From an uncultured Eudoraea sp. (lineage in GTDB: Bacteria > Bacteroidota > Bacteroidia > Flavobacteriales > Flavobacteriaceae): 64,000 nt of DNA. Below, piece by piece: positions 7,466-15,480 of the stretch. Below the pieces are notes generated by a model. That model did no database searches. It was not told the DNA's origin and saw only the letters and a program-made list of their open reading frames with translations. The position numbers and the translations under genes were made by a program. The DNA lies in contig CAMYIE010000002.1 in assembly GCA_947258405.1 (NCBI GenBank), positions 62,001 through 126,000 of the forward strand, written 5' to 3'. Each line of letters starts with the position of its first letter. Within the stretch, counting starts at the first letter, position 1.

Positions 7466-9076
7466 TCAGGCACGGACCAGATTTATCGAAACCGTTGCCA
7501 ATTCGCTGTCTGGAAAAATCCTCGAGTGTTTAGGATCTGGATAAAGACCTGCTTCACTCAACACTTTTAAAAAAACAGGTATTTCAACTATGTACTGATC
7601 GGAGTAACCATGGGTGGCGTCGTAGGCGGTTGCTGGGGTGTTGCCAAGATTCTGGGCGACCAATTCAGGCGAAACGGTATGTAATTCGATGACAAGCAAA
7701 CCAAACTCTTTTACGTAGGGCGCCCAATTCTCAAAATGTTCCCGCAGAGAATCTTCCACCAGGTTGTTATTTATACGCTTCCCCATAGAAACAAAGGCCC
7801 CGGTGGATTCACTTGCACGATCTGGATTGGGGTGTTGAGGCGTATTCCATACGCGATTGTGATCGAGAAAAGTTCTTACGTTTAGCAATTCCCCCAGGTT
7901 TACATCGTAAGCCTTTTTCAAAGTTTCGGCCAGTTCTTGCGGCCGCCCAATGTCTCCCCAGATTACTTTTGCCCAAATATCGGCCTTTACCAGATTCGCG
8001 CGGGTTATCTGAAGTGCAGTTTCATTGTAATCCACACCAACCAGAACCAATGGGTATTCTTCCAGTAATTCGCCCCTCAGCGTTCTTTTTTCAATCACAT
8101 TGAACAGATGCTCCAGGAATGCACCATTTCCGCATCCCATATCGAGGATTCCTTTAGGTTGCTGTTCAATTGGTTGGTTAAAAATCTCCACGATTATGTT
8201 ATCGACCACCTTAAAATAGGCTGCATGAGCCCCTCCACTACCCCATACATTCATAGCCCGATCTACATGGACCTCCGCTGCTTTAGCACCCTGGTTTCGG
8301 AGAATTGCTGGATCCCCAAAAATTAAACTATCCAGATTTCTAAGCGTTGGCAAATAGGAAACTGTTACCCCATAAGCGCTTGCCCTTTTGGCATAAAAAA
8401 GGCCTTTCTCGGTGAATTGATAAGTGTCATCTTTTTTCTGAAACCAGTCGAAATAAACGAAAATATCCAACAGCTTGATAAAACTTTCTGGATCTTCATG
8501 GAACTCTTCGGGAGTAAAGCGCGTCTCCATAAAATACTTGTGGAACATACCACTTATACCCAACTGAACTATAGTAGGACCCAGAATAATACCTTCTATA
8601 TGCGCTAGTACCTGCTGCCGAACTTCCTCTTTTTCTCGATTCTTTTCCGGTTGGGTGTCGAATTCGGTTCTGAATCTGGAAAAAAGTTTCTCTAATTTCT
8701 GAAAGGGCGCTTTTTCAAATTTCCTGGGATGGTATTTACCACTCAGTCGGATCAACTCAACGGCCTCCTTATAATGCGCGGTATATTCCTTTGCATACAG
8801 GCCTTTGGTGGTGATAGAATAGTAAATGGTGTCATTTCTGTTGTCCAGGGTTTGGGTGCACCAACCCTGAGAACATAAAACCCGGAGTGCTACATTGAGG
8901 TAGCCTTCATTTGCACTAAAGACCGATGTAAGGGTATTAATTGAACAGCGGTCCTTCTCCAGCTGATCCCACACACCTTGCTCGAGGAGTTCGTAGGCTG
9001 TGGGGGCAGTAACCAATCCATCAAGGTGTCGAAATAACCGATTTCTAAGTATGGCTTGTTCCGACTTTGTTATCAT
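7466..9076 (-). CDS. Class I SAM-dependent methyltransferase with duplicated winged-helix-like N-terminus
   Basis: 536 residues. Motif I ILDMGCGNG is at 310-318, followed by LVLVGVDYNETAL, so the catalytic domain is the C-terminal 230 residues. The N-terminal 250 residues hold two related segments (about 15-110 and 150-250), each with helical YELLEQGVWDQL or VQLGISGMFHKY type stretches and ending in a TKGLYAKEY or TEKGLFYAKRAS motif, like the dimerisation/substrate-lid domain of O-methyltransferases occurring twice. Substrate unknown. The stop is four bases from the convergent VOC gene. Confidence 0.8.
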   Translation of the reverse strand: MITKSEQAILRNRLFRHLDGLVTAPTAYELLEQGVWDQLEKDRCSINTLTSVFSANEGYLNVALRVLCSQGWCTQTLDNRNDTIYYSITTKGLYAKEYTAHYKEAVELIRLSGKYHPRKFEKAPFQKLEKLFSRFRTEFDTQPEKNREKEEVRQQVLAHIEGIILGPTIVQLGISGMFHKYFMETRFTPEEFHEDPESFIKLLDIFVYFDWFQKKDDTYQFTEKGLFYAKRASAYGVTVSYLPTLRNLDSLIFGDPAILRNQGAKAAEVHVDRAMNVWGSGGAHAAYFKVVDNIIVEIFNQPIEQQPKGILDMGCGNGAFLEHLFNVIEKRTLRGELLEEYPLVLVGVDYNETALQITRANLVKADIWAKVIWGDIGRPQELAETLKKAYDVNLGELLNVRTFLDHNRVWNTPQHPNPDRASESTGAFVSMGKRINNNLVEDSLREHFENWAPYVKEFGLLVIELHTVSPELVAQNLGNTPATAYDATHGYSDQYIVEIPVFLKVLSEAGLYPDPKHSRIFPDSELATVSINLVRA

Positions 9077-9166
9077 TTTTATAGATTACCAGTATTCACA
9101 CTCAGCTTCGAATTTGCCTTAAAATTACATTTCATACTCTTTCAGTGCAATAATGCGAGATAAGTG

Positions 9167-9364
9167 TCAGTCTTCATCTTTTTTCATTTTACGCCAACGA
9201 GCGCTAAGCCAGATAATTATTCCATAAACAAGGCCGAAAACCAGACCCTCGAGGATTTCTCTATATAGGATTTCCTGGCTATAGTCTTTTTCCAATATCA
9301 AGGATATCACTACATAGAGTATAATAGCCGCGATAACCTGGGCAATGAGTTTACGAAATTCCAT
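9167..9364 (-). CDS. Small two-helix membrane protein
   Basis: 65 residues with two hydrophobic segments (about 8-24 and 38-55) separated by a short acidic loop, and a basic then acidic tail (RWRKMKKDED). No family recognised. The composition and positive-inside tail make it a credible membrane protein rather than a chance reading frame. It lies between two minus-strand genes with about 50-90 bases on either side. Confidence 0.6.
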   Translation of the reverse strand: MEFRKLIAQVIAAIILYVVISLILEKDYSQEILYREILEGLVFGLVYGIIIWLSARWRKMKKDED

Positions 9365-9417
9365 AGTTGATTGTTATATGGTCTTACCTCAATTGTTTTT
9401 ATTACCTAATGTCGGAT

Positions 9418-11145
9418 TCAACGATAGCGCCAGCTATTGAGGTCAGCGCCTTGTGGAGCGCTGACAGCGATCCTTTGGATGATTTTAGGAACATACATAC
9501 TATTGTAACGAAGCCTGGATAAATGGTTGGGCAATTCGGGATCCCCATTCCAACAATGTTCTGCCCGATCCCCATATAAGACCTCCCCATCGTAATAGGG
9601 ATCGGTGGTATTTTCCAGAAAATCTTCCATCCGATACACAGCGTTATTCAGGTAGTAATTATCCATATCGCCACAGTAGATGTGTATTTTTCCCTTTAAC
9701 TGCTCTCCCAACTTATCCCAGTCGCGTTCCAAAATATATCTCAAATCGTAGTTATTCCGCCAATATTCTGCCACAACAGGATCTATATCTCCGGTTTGTT
9801 TATCCCAAATCCTTACCGGATAACCATCTTCTCCCTGAGGGGAATAGGTAGCCTCCCAAATATCCCATTGCTGCCCGGAACGCGATTTATCACCCAGTGC
9901 CAATTCCAGGTGATTGTAGTCTCTAACAGTGGTTTGTAACTGTCCTAAATAATCCCTGTGAGCGGGTACTTCAATTTTCTTATGCGGGCTATCGTAATAG
10001 TAGGCATTTTTATCTTCATAGATATTGGTCAGGCAATAGGCACTGAAATCGATCGGGTCGGGGCATGCAGCAAAGCAACCGTTGTACTCTTCAGGATATT
10101 TAACCTGCACAGCTAGTGCTTCCCATCCACCGGTAGAACCACCGTATAGAAAACGGGACCAGCCCTCACCAATTCCTCGGAACTGCTCTTCGATATAAGG
10201 GATCAGCTCATAGGTAATCGCGTCACCATAGGGACCCTGACTGGCAGAATTCACTGCATAGGAATCATCGTAATAGGGCGTTGGGTGCTGAATTTCTATG
10301 ATCAGAAACCTGGGATAATCGGGTGAAGTCCACCTTTTATAAAAGTCATATGCTTCCTGCTGCTGGACCCGGTTATATCCTTCTACATCAAATCGTTCTG
10401 AATATTCAGGTTCAAGGTCTTCATCAGGAGGGGTGGTTCTAAAACCACCAAAATCGGAGGGAAAATGCCCGTGAAACACCATTAAAGGATAGTTTGCTTC
10501 AGGATGATCTTCGAATCCCTTGGGAAGCAACACATGGGCACCCAGATACATATCTCTTCCCCAGAATTCAGAAAGCTTTTCGGATTTTATTTTGATATGC
10601 TTGATCCACTCGGTGTCTTCAGCTTCCACAATCGGTGGTATGATCTGATCCATTTCCAGGTCAATAGCCGGGATACCGTTATCACCTATACTGATTTTTA
10701 CGGGTGTGCTGTAAAGGTTTCCAGGTGATCTGTTCCATTGTTGGCCTTCCCCATTGTCCATTGGCAACTTTACAGTATGACCGGTTGAGAGGTTAAAGGT
10801 CTCATACACATGAAACAGCGCCTGTACCCAATATTCGCCAGGTGGAATATCCTGTAGGCTGGGATAAGGGAATCCGAATATTTCCGGATCGATTGAAAAA
10901 TTTTTACCCTTTTGCCAATCTTCTACGTTCATGCCAAAGACAAGTTGTGCATTAAGCCCGGCGTTGATCTGGAAACGCGGTTCGCTTTCATCATTATCCG
11001 CAAACATCAGTAATAATCTGCCATCGAGTGGTTTTTCAAGTAGCTCTTCCGAAGCTGAAATTGAAATGGATGGAAGCTCATTTGGTTGCTGACAACCCAG
11101 TAAAAGCAAAAGTGACAAAGAAATGAAGCCATAGGACAATCTCAT
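9418..11145 (-). CDS. Secreted esterase-like alpha/beta hydrolase lipoprotein
   Basis: 575 residues from the ATG at 11145, which puts the lipoprotein Cys at residue 18 (SLLLLLGC); an upstream ATG at 11181 would add a 12-residue cysteine-containing leader and is less likely. After a beta-rich N-terminal region of about 180 residues, the hydrolase part shows YPLMVFHGHFPS and the nucleophile elbow GGSTGGWEAL, as in the putative-esterase (Esterase D/enterochelin esterase) group. Many large inserts suggest a surface or periplasmic enzyme acting on a bulky ester. Substrate unknown. Confidence 0.75.
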   Translation of the reverse strand: MRLSYGFISLSLLLLLGCQQPNELPSISISASEELLEKPLDGRLLLMFADNDESEPRFQINAGLNAQLVFGMNVEDWQKGKNFSIDPEIFGFPYPSLQDIPPGEYWVQALFHVYETFNLSTGHTVKLPMDNGEGQQWNRSPGNLYSTPVKISIGDNGIPAIDLEMDQIIPPIVEAEDTEWIKHIKIKSEKLSEFWGRDMYLGAHVLLPKGFEDHPEANYPLMVFHGHFPSDFGGFRTTPPDEDLEPEYSERFDVEGYNRVQQQEAYDFYKRWTSPDYPRFLIIEIQHPTPYYDDSYAVNSASQGPYGDAITYELIPYIEEQFRGIGEGWSRFLYGGSTGGWEALAVQVKYPEEYNGCFAACPDPIDFSAYCLTNIYEDKNAYYYDSPHKKIEVPAHRDYLGQLQTTVRDYNHLELALGDKSRSGQQWDIWEATYSPQGEDGYPVRIWDKQTGDIDPVVAEYWRNNYDLRYILERDWDKLGEQLKGKIHIYCGDMDNYYLNNAVYRMEDFLENTTDPYYDGEVLYGDRAEHCWNGDPELPNHLSRLRYNSMYVPKIIQRIAVSAPQGADLNSWRYR

Positions 11146-11265
11146 AAGTACCGATTTTAGGCAAAAGGTACATTTTTCCATTCAGGCTGCAAATAAGAAT
11201 CGGCACAATTATGCGTTATATAACTATAGTAACTTGGCAATATATACCTGCTAAATTATGAAGTT

Positions 11266-11400
11266 ATGAAGAAGATCTTACTTGTTACTCTATGCCTCTG
11301 CGGCTTCATTTATATGGGTAGTTGCACCAATGACGAAGGAGGTAATGACCTGGATGTGGTCACTCCTGGTGATACCACCGAGGCCAGTATCCACCACTAG
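11266..11400 (+). CDS. 44-residue lipoprotein
   Basis: A short reading frame from an ATG at 11266 to a TAG at 11398-11400. It begins MKKILLVTLCLCGFIYMGSC, a plausible lipoprotein signal with Cys20, followed by only 24 acidic and Thr-rich residues. It stands alone between two minus-strand genes and is followed directly by a hairpin terminator. Such mini-lipoproteins are common in Bacteroidota and usually lack assigned functions; coding status is inferred from the signal sequence. Confidence 0.55.
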   Translation: MKKILLVTLCLCGFIYMGSCTNDEGGNDLDVVTPGDTTEASIHH

Positions 11401-11436
11401 AATAAAAAAACCCTTCTGTTGAAGGGTTCTCTTATT
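11401..11436. terminator. Bidirectional hairpin terminator
   Basis: AACCCTTC (11409-11416) pairs perfectly with GAAGGGTT (11421-11428) around a four-base loop. On the minus strand the stem is followed by a run of seven T, so it terminates the metzincin gene ending at 11453. On the plus strand it follows the 44-residue lipoprotein stop at once, with a weaker T-rich tail. Confidence 0.8.
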
Positions 11437-11452
11437 TACTATTATAAACTAT

Positions 11453-12415
11453 CTATTTCTGTGGCCATTGTGCCCAATTACTGCAATGACCAGCATTATC
11501 TGATTGCATTATAGCCGTTTGAACACCCGAATAGGATGCATTCATCACCGCTCTTGGTGAGAAATGTACTTTGCCATTACCATTTGAAAGGAAAGCTTTC
11601 CCAAAATGAGCCTGACTAAGGCCGTGGCCTGCTTCGTGAAGTGCTACTGTTTGAACATCGAACGTAGAACCAATATTCCATGGGAAATTGTCGTTATAAT
11701 AAATCTCTCTCCATGCCACATCTACTTTACCATTATTATCTGTATCAACAGGGTTTCCGTTGGCATCCTGCCAGATTATGGTAAAAGTTACCCCAAGTAT
11801 AAAATTACTGCCCCCGGGCTCAAGAATTTCGAAAAATTCAGCAGGCATCCATCCATTGTGGGTAACGTCTGCAACGTAGTTAAAACTCCCGCCAAAACCA
11901 AAAAAAGCAGCTACCAGGCCTGTTGGTCTTCCATCATAGGGAACCTCAGTCATTCCTAATTCAGAACACGTGACATTGTCCCAGGTATTCATTGCGCCAT
12001 TAATTGCCATGGTAGACGCCTCAACACTCATATCATTGGAAGGCCTATTCTGGTCTACGTAATAAGTGACATCGGTTGTACCGTCCGACAGGAATTGTAA
12101 ACCGGGTACAAAATCAGCTCCCAATTGTTTGTTTCCCCTATTGTTAAAAAATACGGTATTACCCATAGCAGCTGCTCCATCGGCACTGAGGTACTCGGCC
12201 ATATGAAGGCTGGCAGTCAATGTTTCTCCCCTTGAGCTACTAACGCTGGGCATATCGATCTTATCCATAGCTGGTAGTTCTATCACCCTGGCTTCGGGAA
12301 CAGGAATTTCAACTTTCTCTATTGAATTTTCCTGAGGGGTTAGTACGTTTTCTGATTCACAACTAACCATTGCAATAAGAGCCGCACAGGCAGCAATCAT
12401 GTTTAATTTTTTCAT
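11453..12415 (-). CDS. Metzincin-type (matrixin-like) metalloprotease lipoprotein
   Basis: 320 residues. Lipoprotein signal ends in AMVSC (Cys19). Zinc site HEAGHGLSQAH at 260-270 gives His260, Glu261, His264 and His270; the residue normally Gly in HExxHxxGxxH is Ser267. A Met-turn candidate, RAVMNASY with Met291, follows at metzincin-like distance. The upstream segment TYYVDQNRP...AMNTWDNV (117-147) resembles the start of matrixin (M10) catalytic domains. It is probably an exported protease; there is no obvious propeptide cysteine switch. A hairpin terminator lies just downstream. Confidence 0.8.
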   Translation of the reverse strand: MKKLNMIAACAALIAMVSCESENVLTPQENSIEKVEIPVPEARVIELPAMDKIDMPSVSSSRGETLTASLHMAEYLSADGAAAMGNTVFFNNRGNKQLGADFVPGLQFLSDGTTDVTYYVDQNRPSNDMSVEASTMAINGAMNTWDNVTCSELGMTEVPYDGRPTGLVAAFFGFGGSFNYVADVTHNGWMPAEFFEILEPGGSNFILGVTFTIIWQDANGNPVDTDNNGKVDVAWREIYYNDNFPWNIGSTFDVQTVALHEAGHGLSQAHFGKAFLSNGNGKVHFSPRAVMNASYSGVQTAIMQSDNAGHCSNWAQWPQK

Positions 12416-12632
12416 TTTAAAGTGTTAAGGTTAAAGATAATTTCTAAAGGTAGTTTTCAATAGAAAGTAGACGACAGTATTTAATTCCCAATGAAAAGTT
12501 TAATTTGGTTAAAATATAACAATTCCTTAGAAAAATGTTATTTCTGAAAGAAAAATTCGGATGAAATACCCAACCTAACCGTTAAATGACATTGAAATCA
12601 CAGTGGCCAACAAGAAAGTATATGATATGCAG

Positions 12633-13523
12633 CTAGATTTTAGATTTTAGGTTGTGACGTTTTCTGGCTAAAAGGGTATTTTTCAGCAGCATGGCGATGG
12701 TCATAGGGCCAACACCACCTGGTACCGGTGTGATATACGAAGCTTTTTCACTGACTGCCTTAAAATCGACATCCCCTGTAATATAATAGCCGCGCTCTCT
12801 ACCGGGATCCGGAACACGGGTTATTCCCACATCTATAATCACGGCCCCATCTTTTACCATGTCTGCTTTAAGAAAATGAGGTATGCCCAGAGCGGAAACG
12901 ATAATATCGGCTTCGCGGGTAATGGCCTTAATATCTTTAGTTCGACTATGGCATATGGTAACGGTGGCATTCCCTGGGTTTCCCTTTCTGCTTAAAAGGA
13001 TACTGATGGGACGACCTACTATATGGCTTCTACCGATAACCACAGCATGCTTGCCTTCCGTATCCACCTCATAGCGCCTTAGCATCTCCATTATACCAAA
13101 TGGAGTGGCAGGAATGAAGGTTTCCATATCGAGCGCCATCTTGCCAAAGTTAGCCGGGTGAAAACCGTCAACATCCTTATCGGGGTGCACGGCCATAAGC
13201 ACTTTTTCCTCATCGATATGTTTCGGCAGCGGAAGTTGAACGATATAACCGTCTATATCCTGATCTTCATTGAGTTGCTTTACTACCGCCAGTAATTCCC
13301 CCTCCGTGGTTTCTTCTGGTAAATGTTTAAGCGTCGACTTAATGCCAATCCGCTCACAGGAACGCACTTTGCTGCCCACATAGGTGAGGCTTGCACCGTC
13401 GTTACCCACCAACACGGCCGCCAAATGAGGCACTTTTTCCCCTTTTTCCTTGATAGACGCCACTTCTGCAGCGATTTCTTCTTTAATCTGATTGGAGAGT
13501 TTTTTTCCGTCGAGTATTGTCAT
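12633..13523 (-). CDS. folD: Bifunctional methylenetetrahydrofolate dehydrogenase/cyclohydrolase
   Basis: 296 residues, the usual length. It interconverts 5,10-methylene-THF and 10-formyl-THF using NADP. Diagnostic stretches are YVGSKVRSCERIGI with the catalytic Lys, VQLPLPKHID, the nucleotide-binding VVIGRSHIVGRPI, and the C-terminal TPVPGGVGPMTIAML. Cytoplasmic one-carbon metabolism. It sits downstream of a four-helix-bundle gene and ffh on the same strand. Confidence 0.97.
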   Translation of the reverse strand: MTILDGKKLSNQIKEEIAAEVASIKEKGEKVPHLAAVLVGNDGASLTYVGSKVRSCERIGIKSTLKHLPEETTEGELLAVVKQLNEDQDIDGYIVQLPLPKHIDEEKVLMAVHPDKDVDGFHPANFGKMALDMETFIPATPFGIMEMLRRYEVDTEGKHAVVIGRSHIVGRPISILLSRKGNPGNATVTICHSRTKDIKAITREADIIVSALGIPHFLKADMVKDGAVIIDVGITRVPDPGRERGYYITGDVDFKAVSEKASYITPVPGGVGPMTIAMLLKNTLLARKRHNLKSKI

Positions 13524-13558
13524 AACAGTATGCGGTTTTCAGTAGCAGTTAGCAGATT

Positions 13559-13939
13559 TTAGGAACCGAATTTACGTGGATTTATCATCATATACTGAAG
13601 CAGTTTTCCAATCTCTTCACTTCTCCTTTTAAGGTCTCTGCATTTCATTCTATCGATATAGTTGCAAGCACCAGCGAATTCAATCCATACCTGAGTTTCC
13701 GAATTCTCGCTATCCGCATCACTGAGCTTAGCAATGAAATGCTTTGGATATATTCTTTTTCTGTAGGCCTCCGCAATATTTGCACAAACCGAGCGAGATG
13801 ATCTCCTTATTTGATCGGTTAATGAATATTTTTCTTCTTTCGGAAACGCTTTTGATTCTTTATAAATACTCATTGCAAGTTCAAAACCTATTTCATATGC
13901 CCTTAAATTTCGAAAACTCACGATTACATTTTTCTGCAA
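13559..13939 (-). CDS. Four-helix-bundle protein (23S rRNA intervening-sequence protein family)
   Basis: 126 residues. FRNLRAYEIGFELAMSIYK, the central DQIRRSSRSVCANIAEAYRKR and the final helix with LKRRSEEIGKLLQYM are characteristic of the S23/TIGR02436 family, first seen as reading frames in 23S rRNA intervening sequences and related to the Avd protein of diversity-generating retroelements. No reverse transcriptase or variable repeat is present, so this is a free-standing copy of unknown role. It is flanked on both sides by short degenerate CTGC/GCAG-rich sequence. Confidence 0.88.
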   Translation of the reverse strand: MQKNVIVSFRNLRAYEIGFELAMSIYKESKAFPKEEKYSLTDQIRRSSRSVCANIAEAYRKRIYPKHFIAKLSDADSENSETQVWIEFAGACNYIDRMKCRDLKRRSEEIGKLLQYMMINPRKFGS

Positions 13940-13979
13940 ACTGCAATTGCCGACTGCAATCTACTAGCAGTCAAGACAA

Positions 13980-15308
13980 TTACCTCATATTCTGCATCAT
14001 CTGCATCATCTTCTTGCCTCCGCCTCCCTGCATCATTTTCATCATTTTACTCATCTGGTGGAACTGCTTGAGCAATTGATTCACTTCCTGAATATTTCTT
14101 CCACTTCCTTTTGCGATACGTTTTTTCCGACTCGCATTCAGTTTCGCCGGATCGGCACGTTCCTCCGGTGTCATCGAATGGATTATGGCTTCAACATGTT
14201 TAAAAGCATCATCGGGAATATCCAGACCTTTTAATGCCTTTCCGGCACCAGGAATCATCCCCATCAGATCTTTCATATTACCCATCTTTTTGATCTGTTG
14301 GATCTGTTTTAGGAAATCGTCGAAACCAAATTTGTTCTTAGCTATTTTTTTCTGAATCCTTCGGGCTTCATCTTCGTCGTACTGTTCCTGAGCTCGTTCC
14401 ACCAAAGAAACCACATCGCCCATACCCAATATACGTTCCGCCATCCTCGCGGGATAGAAAACGTCTATAGCATCCATTTTTTCACCCGTTCCGATGAATT
14501 TAATGGGCTTATTAACCACAGATTTGATCGATATCGCCGCACCTCCCCTGGTATCTCCATCCAGTTTGGTCAGTACAACACCATCAAAATTCAGCACATC
14601 ATTAAAGGCTTTGGCCGTATTTACTGCATCCTGACCCGTCATGGCATCAACTACGAACAGTGTTTCCTGAGGGGATACCGCATCTCTGATATTGGCGATC
14701 TCAGTCATCATTTGCTCGTCTACTGCTAACCGGCCGGCGGTATCTATGATGACCGTATTAAAACCATTTTCCTTTGCATGTTTTACGCCGGCTGTTGCGA
14801 GGCTTACCGGGTCCGAATTATCTCGATCAGAAAAGACCTCCACCCCGATCTGCTCGCCAACAATGTGTAACTGGTCAATGGCCGCGGGTCTGTAAACATC
14901 ACAGGCTACCAATAGCGGGTTTTTACTTTTCTTATTCTTGAGAAAGTTGGCCAGTTTACCAGAAAATGTCGTTTTCCCTGATCCCTGAAGCCCAGACATC
15001 AGAATCACCGTAGGCTGACCTGAAAGATTGATTCCTTCAGAATCGCCCCCCATGAGCGTAGTGAGTTCGTCCTTGACGATTTTAACCATCAGCTGGCCTG
15101 GCTGCAATGCACTCAGTACATTTTGGCCCAATGCCTTTTCACGCACGCTGTTGGTAAATTCCTTGGCTATCTTAAAGTTAACATCTGCATCGAGCAGAGC
15201 TCTGCGGACCTCTTTGGTTGTCTCGGCTACATTGATTTCTGTAATCTGTCCATGTCCTTTCAGGACGTGTAGGGCCTTGTCGAGCTTATCACTTAAGTTA
15301 TCGAACAT
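13980..15308 (-). CDS. ffh: Signal recognition particle protein Ffh
   Basis: 442 residues. N domain, then the GTPase G domain with GLQGSGKTT (P-loop), DTAGR and TKLDGDTRGG, then a methionine-rich M domain ending in MMKMMQGGGGKKMMQMMQ. It binds 4.5S RNA and signal sequences and delivers ribosomes to FtsY at the membrane. No SRP RNA gene was noticed near it. A candidate -7 element lies 27 bases upstream. Confidence 0.97.
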   Translation of the reverse strand: MFDNLSDKLDKALHVLKGHGQITEINVAETTKEVRRALLDADVNFKIAKEFTNSVREKALGQNVLSALQPGQLMVKIVKDELTTLMGGDSEGINLSGQPTVILMSGLQGSGKTTFSGKLANFLKNKKSKNPLLVACDVYRPAAIDQLHIVGEQIGVEVFSDRDNSDPVSLATAGVKHAKENGFNTVIIDTAGRLAVDEQMMTEIANIRDAVSPQETLFVVDAMTGQDAVNTAKAFNDVLNFDGVVLTKLDGDTRGGAAISIKSVVNKPIKFIGTGEKMDAIDVFYPARMAERILGMGDVVSLVERAQEQYDEDEARRIQKKIAKNKFGFDDFLKQIQQIKKMGNMKDLMGMIPGAGKALKGLDIPDDAFKHVEAIIHSMTPEERADPAKLNASRKKRIAKGSGRNIQEVNQLLKQFHQMSKMMKMMQGGGGKKMMQMMQNMR

Positions 15309-15334
15309 AATTTTTTATCGTTTAACACGAATTG

Positions 15335-15342
15335 CAAATTTA
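15335..15342 (-). promoter_or_regulatory. Candidate -7 element of ffh promoter
   Basis: TAAATTTG on the minus strand matches TAnnTTTG, 27 bases before the ffh ATG. No TTTG box was found at the expected spacing, so only half of the promoter is supported. Confidence 0.35.
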
Positions 15343-15390
15343 ATTATATATGTGGGATCGTGGAAAAAGCAGGGATGAATTCTAAAAAGA

Positions 15391-15428
15391 AAAAGGGCAA
15401 CTTCTTTCCGAAGCTACCCTTTTCTGCA
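15391..15428 (-). terminator. Hairpin terminator of the repeat-lipoprotein gene
   Basis: The 14-base arms at 15391-15404 and 15410-15423 pair on the minus strand with two G-U pairs and a five-base loop, and the stem leads into a T-rich run. It lies between ffh and the lipoprotein gene ending at 15481, and is oriented to end that transcript. Confidence 0.7.
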
Positions 15429-15480
15429 AAATTGGGGGCAAATAAGGTATTTTACATCCCCTTCAAAGAGGGTTATTCAC

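Noticed and set aside
12636..12656. Short direct repeat TAGATTTTAGATTTTAGG as an attachment site
   Set aside because: It is a simple A/T-rich tandem repeat next to the folD stop, with no integrase or tRNA gene nearby.
13744..14079. Plus-strand reading frame of 111 residues spanning two minus-strand genes
   Set aside because: It is antisense to the four-helix-bundle gene and the ffh methionine-rich tail and has no family resemblance.
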